Source: Cyanodermella asteris
Taxonomy: Eukaryota > Ascomycota > Lecanoromycetes > Ostropales > Stictidaceae
Assembly: GCA_900618795.1 (NCBI GenBank)
Contig: UYJD01000001.1
Coordinates: 859,152 to 923,151, forward strand
Direction: 5' to 3'
Length of the DNA stretch: 64,000 nucleotides
Shown: positions 11,626-21,433 of the stretch, in pieces
Position numbering within the stretch: the first letter of the stretch is position 1
Layout of the letters: each line of letters opens with the position of its first letter
Program-made: the position numbers and the translations under genes
Notes under the pieces: generated by a model
What the model saw: only the letters and a program-made list of their open reading frames with translations
Told to the model about the DNA's origin: nothing
Database searches by the model: none

Positions 11626-12919
11626 ATGCCGGCAGCAACGGTTTCCGAGTCACGAGTGAGGATTGCTATCATAGGTGGCGGGATCGGTGGTATTTGCACA
11701 GCTCTCGGTCTGCTTCAGAATCCACGTCTAGATGTGCACGTGTATGAAGCATGGCCCAATTTCGGAGATGTCGGGGCAGGTGTTGCCTTTGGTCCGAACG
11801 CGAGTCGTGCACTGCGGATGATCAGTGAAGAGGCATACAAGATATTCTGGGAGCTCTCGACGCCCAATCTTGCCGCTGGCAAACAAGATGTTTTTTTCGA
11901 AATCAATATCGGCGAGGGTCCCCGGGCTGGGAAGACCGCCCTGTGTATGAAGAATGAGACAGGTCAGCGGACATTCCATCGGGCCCGAATTCTGGAAGCA
12001 CTGGGCTCTCTGATCCCTCCGAAGAACTGTCACTTCAGCAGCAAACTTGTGCGCATGGGTACAGAAGGAGAGAAATACAAATTGCACTTGGATGATGGAA
12101 CCATCGCAGATGCCGACTGCGTCATCGGCGCAGACGGTGTACACACCCAGACGAGGAAGCATCTCTTTGGTTATCGTTTCAGACGATACGAGCCCCAATT
12201 CACCGGCTCAGTAGGCTATCGCTGCTTGGCTCCGATGGATCAGGCTCTGGGGGCTCTGGGCGATGATGCGCTCAGATCAGTCTGGGTCATGGGCCGCGCT
12301 GGACCGCTCACAATATACCCTATCGAGGGTGGAAAGATACTGAACATGGTAGGCGCATATAAACGGATGGATTCCTGGGATGGTCCTTGGGTACGACCGA
12401 CAGACCCCGGCGAGACCACTAGGGCGTTCGGGGACTATAACGATCCACTGTCTCCGAAGATCTTAGCATTGATGGAGGAGCTCCAACCCAAAGCGTTCAG
12501 TCTTTGGGACCTACCCGAGCTGCCGACCTTTGTCAAGGGAAACCTCGCGTTGATTGGCGATGCGGCGCACGCATCCACGCCATTTCAAGCTGCCGGCGCT
12601 GGCCAAGCAGTCGAGGATGCATTGATCCTGACCCGACTCATCAATTGTGTCCGACAACGTTGACGAGCTGCCGGCGGCGCTCCAAGCGTACGATCAAGTT
12701 CGGCGGCCGCGAGCAGTTCGGTGTGCGCAAAGTAGCCTTGAAGCAGGAGAGCTCAATTCGATGCGACTGCCTGGAGTCATGGACGATATTGTCAAGTATG
12801 CCGCGGAGCAGGAGCAGCGTATGCGATGGATTTGGAACGTCAATCATGAAGATGAGATTCGGAGGGCCGAGAAGGCATTCGAGCATGCGAAACTCACGCA
12901 GGTATTCGAATGCCTCTAA
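11626..12919 (+). pseudogene. FAD-dependent aromatic monooxygenase (salicylate hydroxylase-like), interrupted by an apparent frameshift near 12,645
   Basis: The first frame (11,626-12,663, ATG) has the complete FAD signature of class A flavin monooxygenases: GGGIGG at residues 17-22, an acidic residue after the second strand (VYEAW), the DG motif (VIGADGVHTQTR) and the GD motif (LALIGDAAHASTPFQAAGAG). It stops at 12,661-12,663, just after the conserved QAVEDALIL helix. The expected C-terminal part (LPAALQAYDQVRRPR and onward to 12,919) continues at once in the +1 frame from about 12,647, without its own ATG. The sum, about 430 residues, is the normal family length. A 58-base GT-AG removal (12,610-12,667) would restore frame but deletes the conserved VEDALIL helix, so a one-base indel (mutation or sequence error) is more likely. 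If intact elsewhere, it would hydroxylate a small aromatic acid using NAD(P)H. The substrate cannot be read from sequence. Confidence 0.8.
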
Positions 12920-13578
12920 ACATGGCGCAACGTCGCGTCAGAGAAAGAGCGACGCGTTTGGATGCGATATATTCCTTGTTGATATCAATAGACAGTAATG
13001 TAGAATCGCTTTGTTTTGGTCGGCTTGCAGAGCGATGAGCAGCCTCGCATTGACGAACATGTGTGCTACAGGAACGCGCAAACGGCGGGCACACGCCCTC
13101 AAATTTCGTTCTAGAACCGCGCACAGCACGGCGACGATGCCGCTCCTGGCGCCAATCAAGCACGTTTCTCTTCTGTGATCGGCCACGGCCGTCTCCATAT
13201 CGGCGGGGCGAATCTTCCTTCGCTACTGCTAGCTTCTTCCGTTCGTTAGACTTTCGCTCCCACTGACACTGGTCAAGCCGGGCCATGCGATGATCTTGAC
13301 GGCGCGAGCCATATTTTTAAGGTAGCCCGCTTTCTCTTTTCTTCCCGGCCCCTCTTGTAGAGATTGATTTCGCGTATAGTGGCAGTCTTTGTGGCCTCCC
13401 GTGAATACTCTATGATCTGGTGGAGATAGTTCAGCAGGCGACTTCTGGCAGCTTTGCGCCTGCTTGTACCCAAAGCTACCTTGTCCGGCGCTCCAGCCTC
13501 ACACCGCAGCTTTGCGCTGTGCTTGTCTGGTAGGCCCTTCGACTCAAGTCACCCATCATTGGTATTACCGATATTGTT
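12920..13578. other. Intergenic: 5' flank of the SLC35F-type gene
   Basis: No gene seen. The region holds the 3' flank of the monooxygenase and the presumed promoter and leader of the transporter gene, without a clear TATA box. Confidence 0.6.
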
Positions 13579-14859
13579 ATGGCATCAGCCTCCGTTGAGC
13601 CAGCAGGCTCGTCCAGTACTATGCCAATCGAGCACTACGCTCCCGACAACGAACGGCACAACGCACCAGAACAAGTCGGTGCAACCCCCAAGACGGACGA
13701 CGCCAGAATCACCGTTCGCGAAACCGATGGCGAGAGCTCGACGCGACACACAGACAGCCCGACCATCATTGGCGGAACCACCGATGAGGGCGACGAGACT
13801 TTGGAGGATAGACTGAGCAAGGACAAGAGCTGGTTCGCATACTTGAAGACGCGGGATTTCTATGTTCTACTACTGCTCGGCCAGGTCCTGTCACTTTGTC
13901 TGACGACGACTTCGACGATGACAACGTTTCTGGGGCAGCAAGACACGATTATCCCGGCTTTCCAATCGCTGTTCAATTATGTCCTGCTGTTCCTGACGTA
14001 CCACACGTACACGATCTACAGGTACGGGTGGGCGGGCTACTGGACGTTCTTGAAGCAGTGGTGGTGGAAATACTTGATCTTTTCCTTCTGCGATGTCGAA
14101 GGAAACTACTTCACGGTCCTGGCATACAACTACACAAATTTGCTGTCCGCACAGCTGATCAACTTCTGGGCAATCGTGGTCGTCATTGTTGTCTCCTTTC
14201 TCTTTCTCAAGGTCCGCTACCATTTCATGCAGATCATCGGTATCCTAGTCTGCATAGGAGGCCTGGGAATTTTGCTTGCCTCGGACCACATCACCAACAC
14301 GAATCAGTACGAGCCCTTGAACGCTGTCAAGGGTGACCTCTTCGCCCTGCTCGGTGCTACCTTCTACGGCTTCAGCAACATCACCGAGGAATTCTTCGTT
14401 AGTAAGCGACCTCTTTACGAAGTCGTCGGAATGATGGGTCTTTTCGGCATGATCATCAACGGAGTCCAGGCCGGTATCTTTGATCGCGAGCCGTTCCAGA
14501 ACGCGACCTGGAACAGCCTGGTCGGTGGATACTTGACGGGCTACACGCTGGCGCTGTCGCTTTTCTACTCAATGGGCCCGCTCATCTTCCGCATGGGCAG
14601 CGCTGTCTTCCTGAATATCAGTCTGTTGACTACGAACTTTTGGGGCGTCTGCATTGGCACGCAGGTCTTTGGGTACAGCATCCACTTTCTGTACCCGATT
14701 GCTTTCGTGTGCATCATTATTGGCCAGGTGATATATTTCTTGGGCAAGAAGACTTGGGGAGATGCGTTTAAGCCGTGGTTGGGCAAGAACCAGGAGAAGG
14801 GAAGCAATGGCATTGGGACTGCGCGCCGCAGGGCTGAAAGACCAGGAGTCATAGTCTGA
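13579..14859 (+). CDS. SLC35F1/F2/F6-type drug/metabolite superfamily transporter
   Basis: This is a single-exon 426-residue protein starting at ATG 13,579. A hydrophilic N-terminus of about 90 residues, rich in Thr/Asp/Glu, precedes about ten hydrophobic segments. These begin with FYVLLLLGQVLSLCLTTT and end with IAFVCIIIGQVIYFLG, followed by a short basic tail. Diagnostic stretches are the central DVEGNYFTVLAYNYT, LSAQLINFWAIVVVIVVSFL and GDLFALLGATFYGFSNITEEF, which I recognise from the SLC35F (DUF914) group related to nucleotide-sugar transporters. It probably resides in the Golgi, ER or vacuole membrane. The transported solute is not established for most fungal members and cannot be assigned here. 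No link to the flanking genes is evident. Confidence 0.92.
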   Translation: MASASVEPAGSSSTMPIEHYAPDNERHNAPEQVGATPKTDDARITVRETDGESSTRHTDSPTIIGGTTDEGDETLEDRLSKDKSWFAYLKTRDFYVLLLLGQVLSLCLTTTSTMTTFLGQQDTIIPAFQSLFNYVLLFLTYHTYTIYRYGWAGYWTFLKQWWWKYLIFSFCDVEGNYFTVLAYNYTNLLSAQLINFWAIVVVIVVSFLFLKVRYHFMQIIGILVCIGGLGILLASDHITNTNQYEPLNAVKGDLFALLGATFYGFSNITEEFFVSKRPLYEVVGMMGLFGMIINGVQAGIFDREPFQNATWNSLVGGYLTGYTLALSLFYSMGPLIFRMGSAVFLNISLLTTNFWGVCIGTQVFGYSIHFLYPIAFVCIIIGQVIYFLGKKTWGDAFKPWLGKNQEKGSNGIGTARRRAERPGVIV

Positions 14860-16044
14860 CAAAGGCACCAAGTTGCAGTTGCGAACGCTCATGAAACAAA
14901 GTTTTGCTATGCATTTCGGGCGGCAATTTTTGCGGCTCGGCATCGATCATGCGAACACCAAGTGACGCCGCACGGCGTGGTAGACGAGGCTCATGTCAGC
15001 TCTGTACGGTCTAGAGGCACTTGTGATTGACCTCTAGAGCGAAGTTTCAACTCTCTTGTCTTCTCATACATTTGCATGGTCATGCAGGTGAGCCACGCGA
15101 CAGCCATTGCTGAGATGACTCACACGCCCTGTATAGAAAATTAAAATTCACAAAGTACTAGGTAGCAGGGCGGATGTGTGGTTTGTTCGCGACTGGAAGG
15201 CACGATTGAAGTTGATTCCATAATATTGCCACATCGATACGTAACCCAACAGCCGAAGCCGAGGATGATGATCCTCCGCAACTTTGCAAAGCGTCTCTGC
15301 TACTGTACCCTCAGCGGCCTTCGTGCCACTTTCTGGCAGCACAGCAGGGTCTGCCCTGTTCCGACGCGGTCGAATCGGCGATCTCACGCGGCGCGTTTCA
15401 CGTGGTGCTGATCCCCACTGCAGGCTAGCTAACCTTTTTGCTCGTCTTATTTTGGCCACACCAGGGGCGCCAGCACTCAGCCTCAAACTGTTCGCTCCTA
15501 CTTGCTCACCGACCGCAAGGCCCCCTAGAAAGGTCGTGCGTACAGACTGAGCATAGCACGCAGAGGTTCAGCCGTCCTGCAGTCAATGCAGCCGCGCCGC
15601 GATGCAGCTAGGACGAGCCTCAGGGTATAAGAGCATACGATCTGAAGCGGGAAAGAATCCTTCTTCAGCCTTATCCACCAACTACCCGACCCCGTACAGT
15701 AATCTGACTGTTATCAAACTCTGGCCTCTTTGCACGCCAGTGGCGTCCTATCAAGTCGGGCACCGCGCTATGTTGCAACGTCCCATCCCGAGTCTGGTGG
15801 CCGGCCAGGCCAGCTGGACGAGGCTGAAGAACTTCGCTTAGTGCCGTTAGTATCTTACTGATCCCCGTCGCCTCACAGCAAGCCATCGCCGTCCTTCTGG
15901 ACCTTTGATTTCTTCGTCGTTCATCTTCTTAGTTGTTCTTGCACTGTTTCGTATATACAAATTGCTGTCTGGGCTATCGCCGCCTAGTGGCGATCTCTTC
16001 GCGCCATCCAACCCATCAAACTGTATTACCTCTGTATACCAAAC
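14860..16044. other. Intergenic stretch of 1.2 kb
   Basis: No convincing gene; the short frames here lack ATG starts or conserved features. The part next to 16,045 is C/T-rich, as expected for a fungal leader. Confidence 0.6.
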
Positions 16045-18342
16045 ATGCTCGCCAGAAATCCGCCGGTACTGGCGCTGGCCATGTTCCTGACTTTGATGCA
16101 TTGTGCTCATGCCGCCGAAGAGCACAACACCATGACCGCCTCCGCAGACAAAACCGCCTTTTTCGAGCCTCAGACAGTATATGGAAGCGTTCTCTATCAA
16201 GAGAGCGTCGCGGGACAAATTCCGGGACCGCAAACATACTACACGTATGTAACAAAGACATCGACCACGGTCCCGATTCCCACGGCCACAGAGACCATGG
16301 TACGGGCCGCATTCGAGGTCAGCACTGATCAGATAGGATATTGGATTCCTTTGAGGGCCAATGCGCCGTGGGATGCATCAGAAATACCCAGCGCGAAGGC
16401 GATTTGTTGGTATCCCATCTCGGGATATTATGGACGACTGGCGAGATACTTGTTTTACGTCACCATGTTTTTTGCGGTATTCGCCAGAAGATTCGAATGG
16501 TTAATCATGGGTGCTCTGGCAACTGGCTTGACATATTCGGCCGTCGCGGCGATACAGGCTATGATTATGGTTTGGTCGAACCAGGGCAACGGCAATCCTG
16601 ATGGTCTGATTATACTCGGACTTTTAGCGTTTTCGCTAGCCATGCTCGTCCCATTGCTCAACTGGTCAAGTACAATCAATAAATTAGGGGCTGAGAGAGA
16701 AGAGGACTCTGTTGGTCGGAGCATCATTATCGCCTGGGGAGGCCTCCTCACAGTCGCGTTCATGACCCTCTTCGTCGGGATTTGGAAGCGACAAAGCGTC
16801 GTTATCGATGACCTTGATGATCTCCAGAAAGCTCTGTCAACCCCCATGAACTACCTAGGGTTCGCGGCAAAGCCGAATATAACGTGCACTCCTGAGTCCG
16901 GCGTTCTCGATATGGCTGCAGGCCAAGATGCGCGATGGAAAAATTTCTACGTTACATCTGAATTCGTGGACGCCAACAACTGCCAGAACCCGTGCAGGGA
17001 TGGTATCAACTGGCCAATTCCATCCTGGGATACAATCCTACGCGATCCTTCGGATTTGAAAGTTCTCGACCTCCACCAGACAAATACGTTTTGGGCCATC
17101 ACTCTTGACGACGCAGCAGTGCTAGACGAGACGCAGATTCTCGGTGTGGAAATTGCCAACAGTTTCCTCCTTTATGGTACACCATTCATGGTTTTGTTGA
17201 TCGTGCAAGGCATATGGGCTGTTCTCCTAGGCCGCCGCTCTCCCTCGCAAGCCAGAAATCTTGTGTACTGGACCTTTACGAGATTCTTGCCGCGTAAGCC
17301 CGACTCAAAAGACCCAGCTCGCTGGGTACATCTGATTGGCAAAACGACGGCGATCATCGTCTACCTTTGGACCCTTTTTACATCAGTCGTTGCCATCGGC
17401 CTGGTCCTGCTAAGCATCTTCACCACTGAGTGGTTTGCTCACGAAATTCCAAACAGCGATCACAGCTTCGCCGTTGACCAGTGGGCCGGCATGGTTTCCG
17501 CAGGCATTGTGCTCCTTGCCGCAATTGTCTTTCAGTTCCAGGCCATTGCGCAAGATGTCTTCTTTCGACTCACGAACCGATTGCTCCTGCTGGTGCACAA
17601 TTCGGTTCATCGCAAGAAAAAGAACTTCTGTACCGTGGGATCCAAGGCAAACATCAATCAGAACACCAAGTCCGAGCGCGTCACTAACAAAACTTTGCTT
17701 TGGGAGTCTTTCCGCAATTTCTTCACCCTTCGCCACCACCGCCTGCACGACTTCAACCCAGACGAACCACCGCGGCCAAAGACCTGGTTGCAGGACTGGA
17801 AAGAATTTCTTCACGATCCGCGTAAAGTGATCAAAGTCCACGGTTCGACGGGCGGCACTCACGTCCGCGCTCGTCGCATCGCGGGCGAAGAACACGCTCA
17901 TTTGATCGATTCGTGGGAAAAGACCGCAGGCGACGACTGGATGGATCTGGAAGAATTCATCGCCGCCCTGCGCAAATTCGACATGCGGCAGCGCGGCCAC
18001 GAAAAATTCTACAAGTTCAAGCCGAGAATCATCGAAGAGGGTGAGGCCGATGAGCGAACACGATTCAACTGGAAACTCATGGCGGACATCTTTCGGAATC
18101 ATAATCAGCGCTACACATGGAATACCATGTCGGCGGACGAATACAATGCTTTGAGTCGGTGGACAACGGATCAGACCATGGCCGGTGAACGCACATTCGT
18201 TGGAAGTGGGCAATGGCAGAGAGATGGGAAAGAAGATGGAGATGCTGATGGAGAGGAAGGAATTCAGATGCACTCGATGGCGATGCCAGAGCAGAGTTTC
18301 AATCCGTTCACGGTGAGGCAGGAGTATACGCCGTTACGGTAA
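16045..18342 (+). CDS. Hypothetical polytopic membrane protein with signal peptide
   Basis: This single-exon 765-residue protein starts at ATG 16,045. Residues 1-23 look like a cleavable signal peptide ending in HCAHA. A short Thr-rich lumenal or external segment follows. About seven or eight hydrophobic segments come next: YLFYVTMFFAVFA, WLIMGALATGLTYSAVAAIQ, LIILGLLAFSLAMLVPLL, IIIAWGGLLTVAFMTLFVGIW, then after a Cys-containing loop (NITCTPESGVLD, ANNCQNPCRDG) FLLYGTPFMVLLIVQGIWAV, TAIIVYLWTLFTSVVAIGLV and SAGIVLLAAIVFQFQAIA. The last third is soluble and rich in charged and aromatic residues (for example WMDLEEFIAALRKFDMRQ). I do not recognise the family. The topology suggests a plasma-membrane or endomembrane protein with a four-Cys external loop and a cytosolic C-terminal domain. 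No function is proposed. Confidence 0.88.
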   Translation: MLARNPPVLALAMFLTLMHCAHAAEEHNTMTASADKTAFFEPQTVYGSVLYQESVAGQIPGPQTYYTYVTKTSTTVPIPTATETMVRAAFEVSTDQIGYWIPLRANAPWDASEIPSAKAICWYPISGYYGRLARYLFYVTMFFAVFARRFEWLIMGALATGLTYSAVAAIQAMIMVWSNQGNGNPDGLIILGLLAFSLAMLVPLLNWSSTINKLGAEREEDSVGRSIIIAWGGLLTVAFMTLFVGIWKRQSVVIDDLDDLQKALSTPMNYLGFAAKPNITCTPESGVLDMAAGQDARWKNFYVTSEFVDANNCQNPCRDGINWPIPSWDTILRDPSDLKVLDLHQTNTFWAITLDDAAVLDETQILGVEIANSFLLYGTPFMVLLIVQGIWAVLLGRRSPSQARNLVYWTFTRFLPRKPDSKDPARWVHLIGKTTAIIVYLWTLFTSVVAIGLVLLSIFTTEWFAHEIPNSDHSFAVDQWAGMVSAGIVLLAAIVFQFQAIAQDVFFRLTNRLLLLVHNSVHRKKKNFCTVGSKANINQNTKSERVTNKTLLWESFRNFFTLRHHRLHDFNPDEPPRPKTWLQDWKEFLHDPRKVIKVHGSTGGTHVRARRIAGEEHAHLIDSWEKTAGDDWMDLEEFIAALRKFDMRQRGHEKFYKFKPRIIEEGEADERTRFNWKLMADIFRNHNQRYTWNTMSADEYNALSRWTTDQTMAGERTFVGSGQWQRDGKEDGDADGEEGIQMHSMAMPEQSFNPFTVRQEYTPLR

Positions 18343-18875
18343 TGTCCAGGCTGTTTGACAGCATATTGATGAATGTGCGCATGGATCCGGCGTTGAAGTC
18401 CTCAAGCATTTTTACACCTCATGATAATGATATCTCTAGCATCTCTGTACTATAGACGGGTGTCGTTAAAAGTGAAGCTCCGTTCAAATGAAGAAAATAA
18501 ATACTCGCAAAAAAAGAACAGGCAGGTGTGGGTTGCTATTTATGTCGAAAGACACTTTCATGTGCTCGCGTTTATTTTAATGCTTCTTTTGTTTTCATGC
18601 TACCGTCTTACAGCTGGTGGAAGCGTCCATCAAAGCGTAGTCCAAAATGCCAATCCATTTGCGACGCGTGCCACTGCAGCCAAAGCTTTCCTGATTAGGT
18701 GGGTCGAGGGGGTGGTTTCAGGCGGCTTAGCGGACGGTGCTTCCCGGGTCGGCCACTAACTCCGAGTCGGAGTTTTTACCTGAACTTTTTCTCTTGCGAT
18801 TAGCGACCATGTCGCAGCGGCGCCATTCAGACCATGCAGAACTTATAGCATATCGAGCAATAGATCCAACCGGAA
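18343..18875. other. Intergenic between the orphan membrane protein and UTP15
   Basis: About 0.5 kb. It holds an A-rich patch near 18,489-18,520 and the UTP15 5' flank. No gene seen. Confidence 0.6.
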
Positions 18876-20474
18876 ATGGCGGCAGAAGTCAAGGCTGCGC
18901 CCTTGCTCAGGCAGCCCTCCGGGCCTGCGCCATTGACACCTGAACAGCGATATTGGAAGACTTTCAAGTCCCATACTGTGATACCTACCCCCGTCGGAGC
19001 TCCCGTTACCCACATCCACACTCCAATCTATCCTCTCACTGCCCCTCCACAGGCCTCCGATCTATTCGCCGTCACGACCGGTGCCCGACTACAGTTATAC
19101 TCGACGCGGACGCGCAAGCTCGTCAAATCCATCACCAGATTCACAGACACCGCATACAGCGCAACGATAAGAAGAGATGGACGAGTCGTCGCGGCCGGTG
19201 ACGAAACGGGGCAGATCCAAGTCTTTGATGCCAGTTCACGAGCGATTCTCAAGACATGGAAAGCACATAAGCAGCCGGTCTGGCGGACGGCGTGGAACCC
19301 TGCCGATACGACGGGCCTCATGAGTGGGAGCGATGATCGGTCGGTTCGCATCTGGGATCTGGCGAGCGATGATCCGGTGACAACTTTCCAGGGACATCAA
19401 GATTATGTGAGGAGCGGGGACTGGCTTGGTGGACAGGCTTCGGGCCTGCTCGTGAGCGGAAGCTACGATCAGTCTGTGCGGATTTGGGATCCGAGAAGTC
19501 CACATCGAGCTGCTATGGTGTTCAAGCACGAGGCGCCGGTCGAGGCTGTGTTGCCCATGCCAGGCGGAACGACAGTGTTGTCAGCGGCGGATAACAAAAT
19601 GTGTGTGCTGGACATTGTTGGTGGAAAGCCTTTGCGTATTCTGCAAAATCATCAAAAGACAATCACGAGCTTGTGCACAGGAAGCGACGGGACGCGTGTT
19701 TTGAGCGGTGGCTTGGATGGTCATGTCAAAGTCTTTGAGACGGAAGGCTGGAACGTGGTCACAGGCATCAAATACCCCAGTGCTGTTTTGAGTTTGGGAG
19801 TTGCAAGCACAAATTCTGGCAAGGAGGATCGGCACCTCATTGTCGGCATGCAGAATGGAAACCTGAGCATAAGGACGCGCTTGAGTGGCGTCGCAAAAGC
19901 CAGGGAGAAGGAAAAGCGGAAGGAAATGCAGGCACTCGCGGATGGCACTATCGAGCAATACGACCGGCAGCAGAAGCGCAAGGAAAGAATGACCAGCGGG
20001 TGGAAGAAACGACTTCGGGGCCGAGACTTCACAGGAGAGGGTGCCGACGTCGTGATTGAGGGGAACCCGAGACCAAAAACAAAACTTTCACCATGGCAAA
20101 AGGACTTGAGGAACGCAAAGTACGCATCAGCTCTCGACCAGGTTCTGGAATCCAGAGATCTTCAGGCAATCAGCACCGTGCTTGTAGCACTAAGGCATCG
20201 CTCCGCGATGCGAGTCGCTTTGAGCAATCGAAATGAGGAGAGCCTACAGCCGATTTTGAAGTTCATCTGCAGATACATCATCGATCCGCGACATGTGGCA
20301 CTTTGTACTGATGTCGGAGCTATGCTGCTAGATATATACGCAGCAAATGCTGGACAGAGCCAGGAGATCGACTTGCTGTGGAAGAGACTGCACGCCCTGA
20401 CTAGGAGCGAGGTCGATCGCGCTCAACAAGCATGGCAGACTCAGGGCATGCTTGGACTTTTGATGGAGCCCTAA
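18876..20474 (+). CDS. UTP15: U3 snoRNP protein Utp15, WD40 repeat
   Basis: This single-exon 532-residue protein is a subunit of the t-UTP/UtpA subcomplex of the small-subunit processome, which acts in the nucleolus on pre-18S rRNA and supports rDNA transcription. The N-terminal half has WD40 blades with typical endings: GQIQVFDA, DRSVRIWDL, DQSVRIWDP, NKMCVLDIV and GHVKVFETE. The phrase YWKTFKSHTVIPTPV near residue 26 is characteristic of Utp15. The C-terminal half, after a basic linker (KKRLRGRDFTGEGADVVIEG), is the helical UTP15 C-terminal domain (SPWQKDLRNAKYASALDQVL, ALRHRSAMRVALSNR). Length is close to the yeast protein (513). The start ATG at 18,876 gives an N-terminus consistent with the family. 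Confidence 0.96.
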   Translation: MAAEVKAAPLLRQPSGPAPLTPEQRYWKTFKSHTVIPTPVGAPVTHIHTPIYPLTAPPQASDLFAVTTGARLQLYSTRTRKLVKSITRFTDTAYSATIRRDGRVVAAGDETGQIQVFDASSRAILKTWKAHKQPVWRTAWNPADTTGLMSGSDDRSVRIWDLASDDPVTTFQGHQDYVRSGDWLGGQASGLLVSGSYDQSVRIWDPRSPHRAAMVFKHEAPVEAVLPMPGGTTVLSAADNKMCVLDIVGGKPLRILQNHQKTITSLCTGSDGTRVLSGGLDGHVKVFETEGWNVVTGIKYPSAVLSLGVASTNSGKEDRHLIVGMQNGNLSIRTRLSGVAKAREKEKRKEMQALADGTIEQYDRQQKRKERMTSGWKKRLRGRDFTGEGADVVIEGNPRPKTKLSPWQKDLRNAKYASALDQVLESRDLQAISTVLVALRHRSAMRVALSNRNEESLQPILKFICRYIIDPRHVALCTDVGAMLLDIYAANAGQSQEIDLLWKRLHALTRSEVDRAQQAWQTQGMLGLLMEP

Positions 20475-21433
20475 ATGAAGCGGTGAATCATCAGACGAAA
20501 AAGAGCTCGTGATACAGTCAATCACATCCCGATATCGACCCGCCATTCCGAGGATAGTATGTCAACACAGTCATCGTGAAAGACTGCTGGTCGGCGACAG
20601 TGCTCCCCGGATCCCGCCTCTCACGCTACTGAATGACCATGGTCGTCACCTGTCATTCCCAGGGACTGCGCTACGACAGCAAGCGAACTGGGATTGAGTC
20701 TGACAATGATGCTCGGGTGTTATGAGAAGCGCCACCACCGAAATCACCGACCTTCGAACTTCGAAACAAAGGCCCAGGAAGGCAAATGTCTGGTATTATG
20801 CACCTCGCCACGAGCTACGAGCGAATTGGGTCCTTCGTCGACCTCCCGACAAATGCCTTGTAAGTGGACCAACACAGGCTCAGGGTCCTTGAAACTGTGG
20901 CGGTGTGCCACCTTGGAAGAGATAACGAAATTACGTGGTGGTCTCCGCGATCTGAATACAATTGTCAAGACCACGAGTGGTCTAGTGAACTTTACCAAGA
21001 ATGATGCCCTAGTTCGTGCCATGTCTATCGGCTTTTCTTCGTAGTCCCCGCATCGTTGTAAGCGCCGTCCCTCACGGTCAGTGCCTCGATGACCGGCTCG
21101 AGGAAATATTTGTCCTCGATCCACATGTCCTCGGCGAAAACTTCATCACTAGTTTCTAGACAGTTGGTAGGCTTCAGAAAGCTGCTTGTCACCTTTTGTC
21201 CGTTTCATTACTGTAAGAAGAAGACCTCAAATTGATGATAATCGCTTATATTCGTTGATCTATGTCTATGTAAACCTTTTATAACCAGCCAAAGTCCGAG
21301 GCATTCATTTCCCCCCTCCCTCGGTGTGTGGCCTCAGACCACCACGGCAATCATAATTCCGCTTCCCATCGAGGTTTTGCGGATTTTTGCATTCCTCCAC
21401 ATTCCTCCGTTATTCGTAGAAAAAAACGTTCAC
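20475..21433. other. Intergenic between convergent UTP15 and the copper radical oxidase
   Basis: Mostly 3' flanks. Overlapping frames on both strands between 20,694 and 21,204 look partly protein-like. Examples are a minus-strand frame at 21,025-21,204 ending YFLEPVIEALTVRDG, and a minus-strand frame at 20,744-21,124. None has a coherent start, splice pattern or recognised domain. A decayed gene is possible but not shown. Confidence 0.4.

Noticed and set aside
12610-12667. 58-base intron rescuing the monooxygenase frame
   Set aside because: It restores frame but deletes the conserved VEDALIL helix after the GD motif and has a poor donor (GTCGAG).
17410-18273. 287-codon minus-strand frame opposite the orphan membrane protein
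   Set aside because: It mirrors a well-supported coding frame and shows no domain or independent start context.
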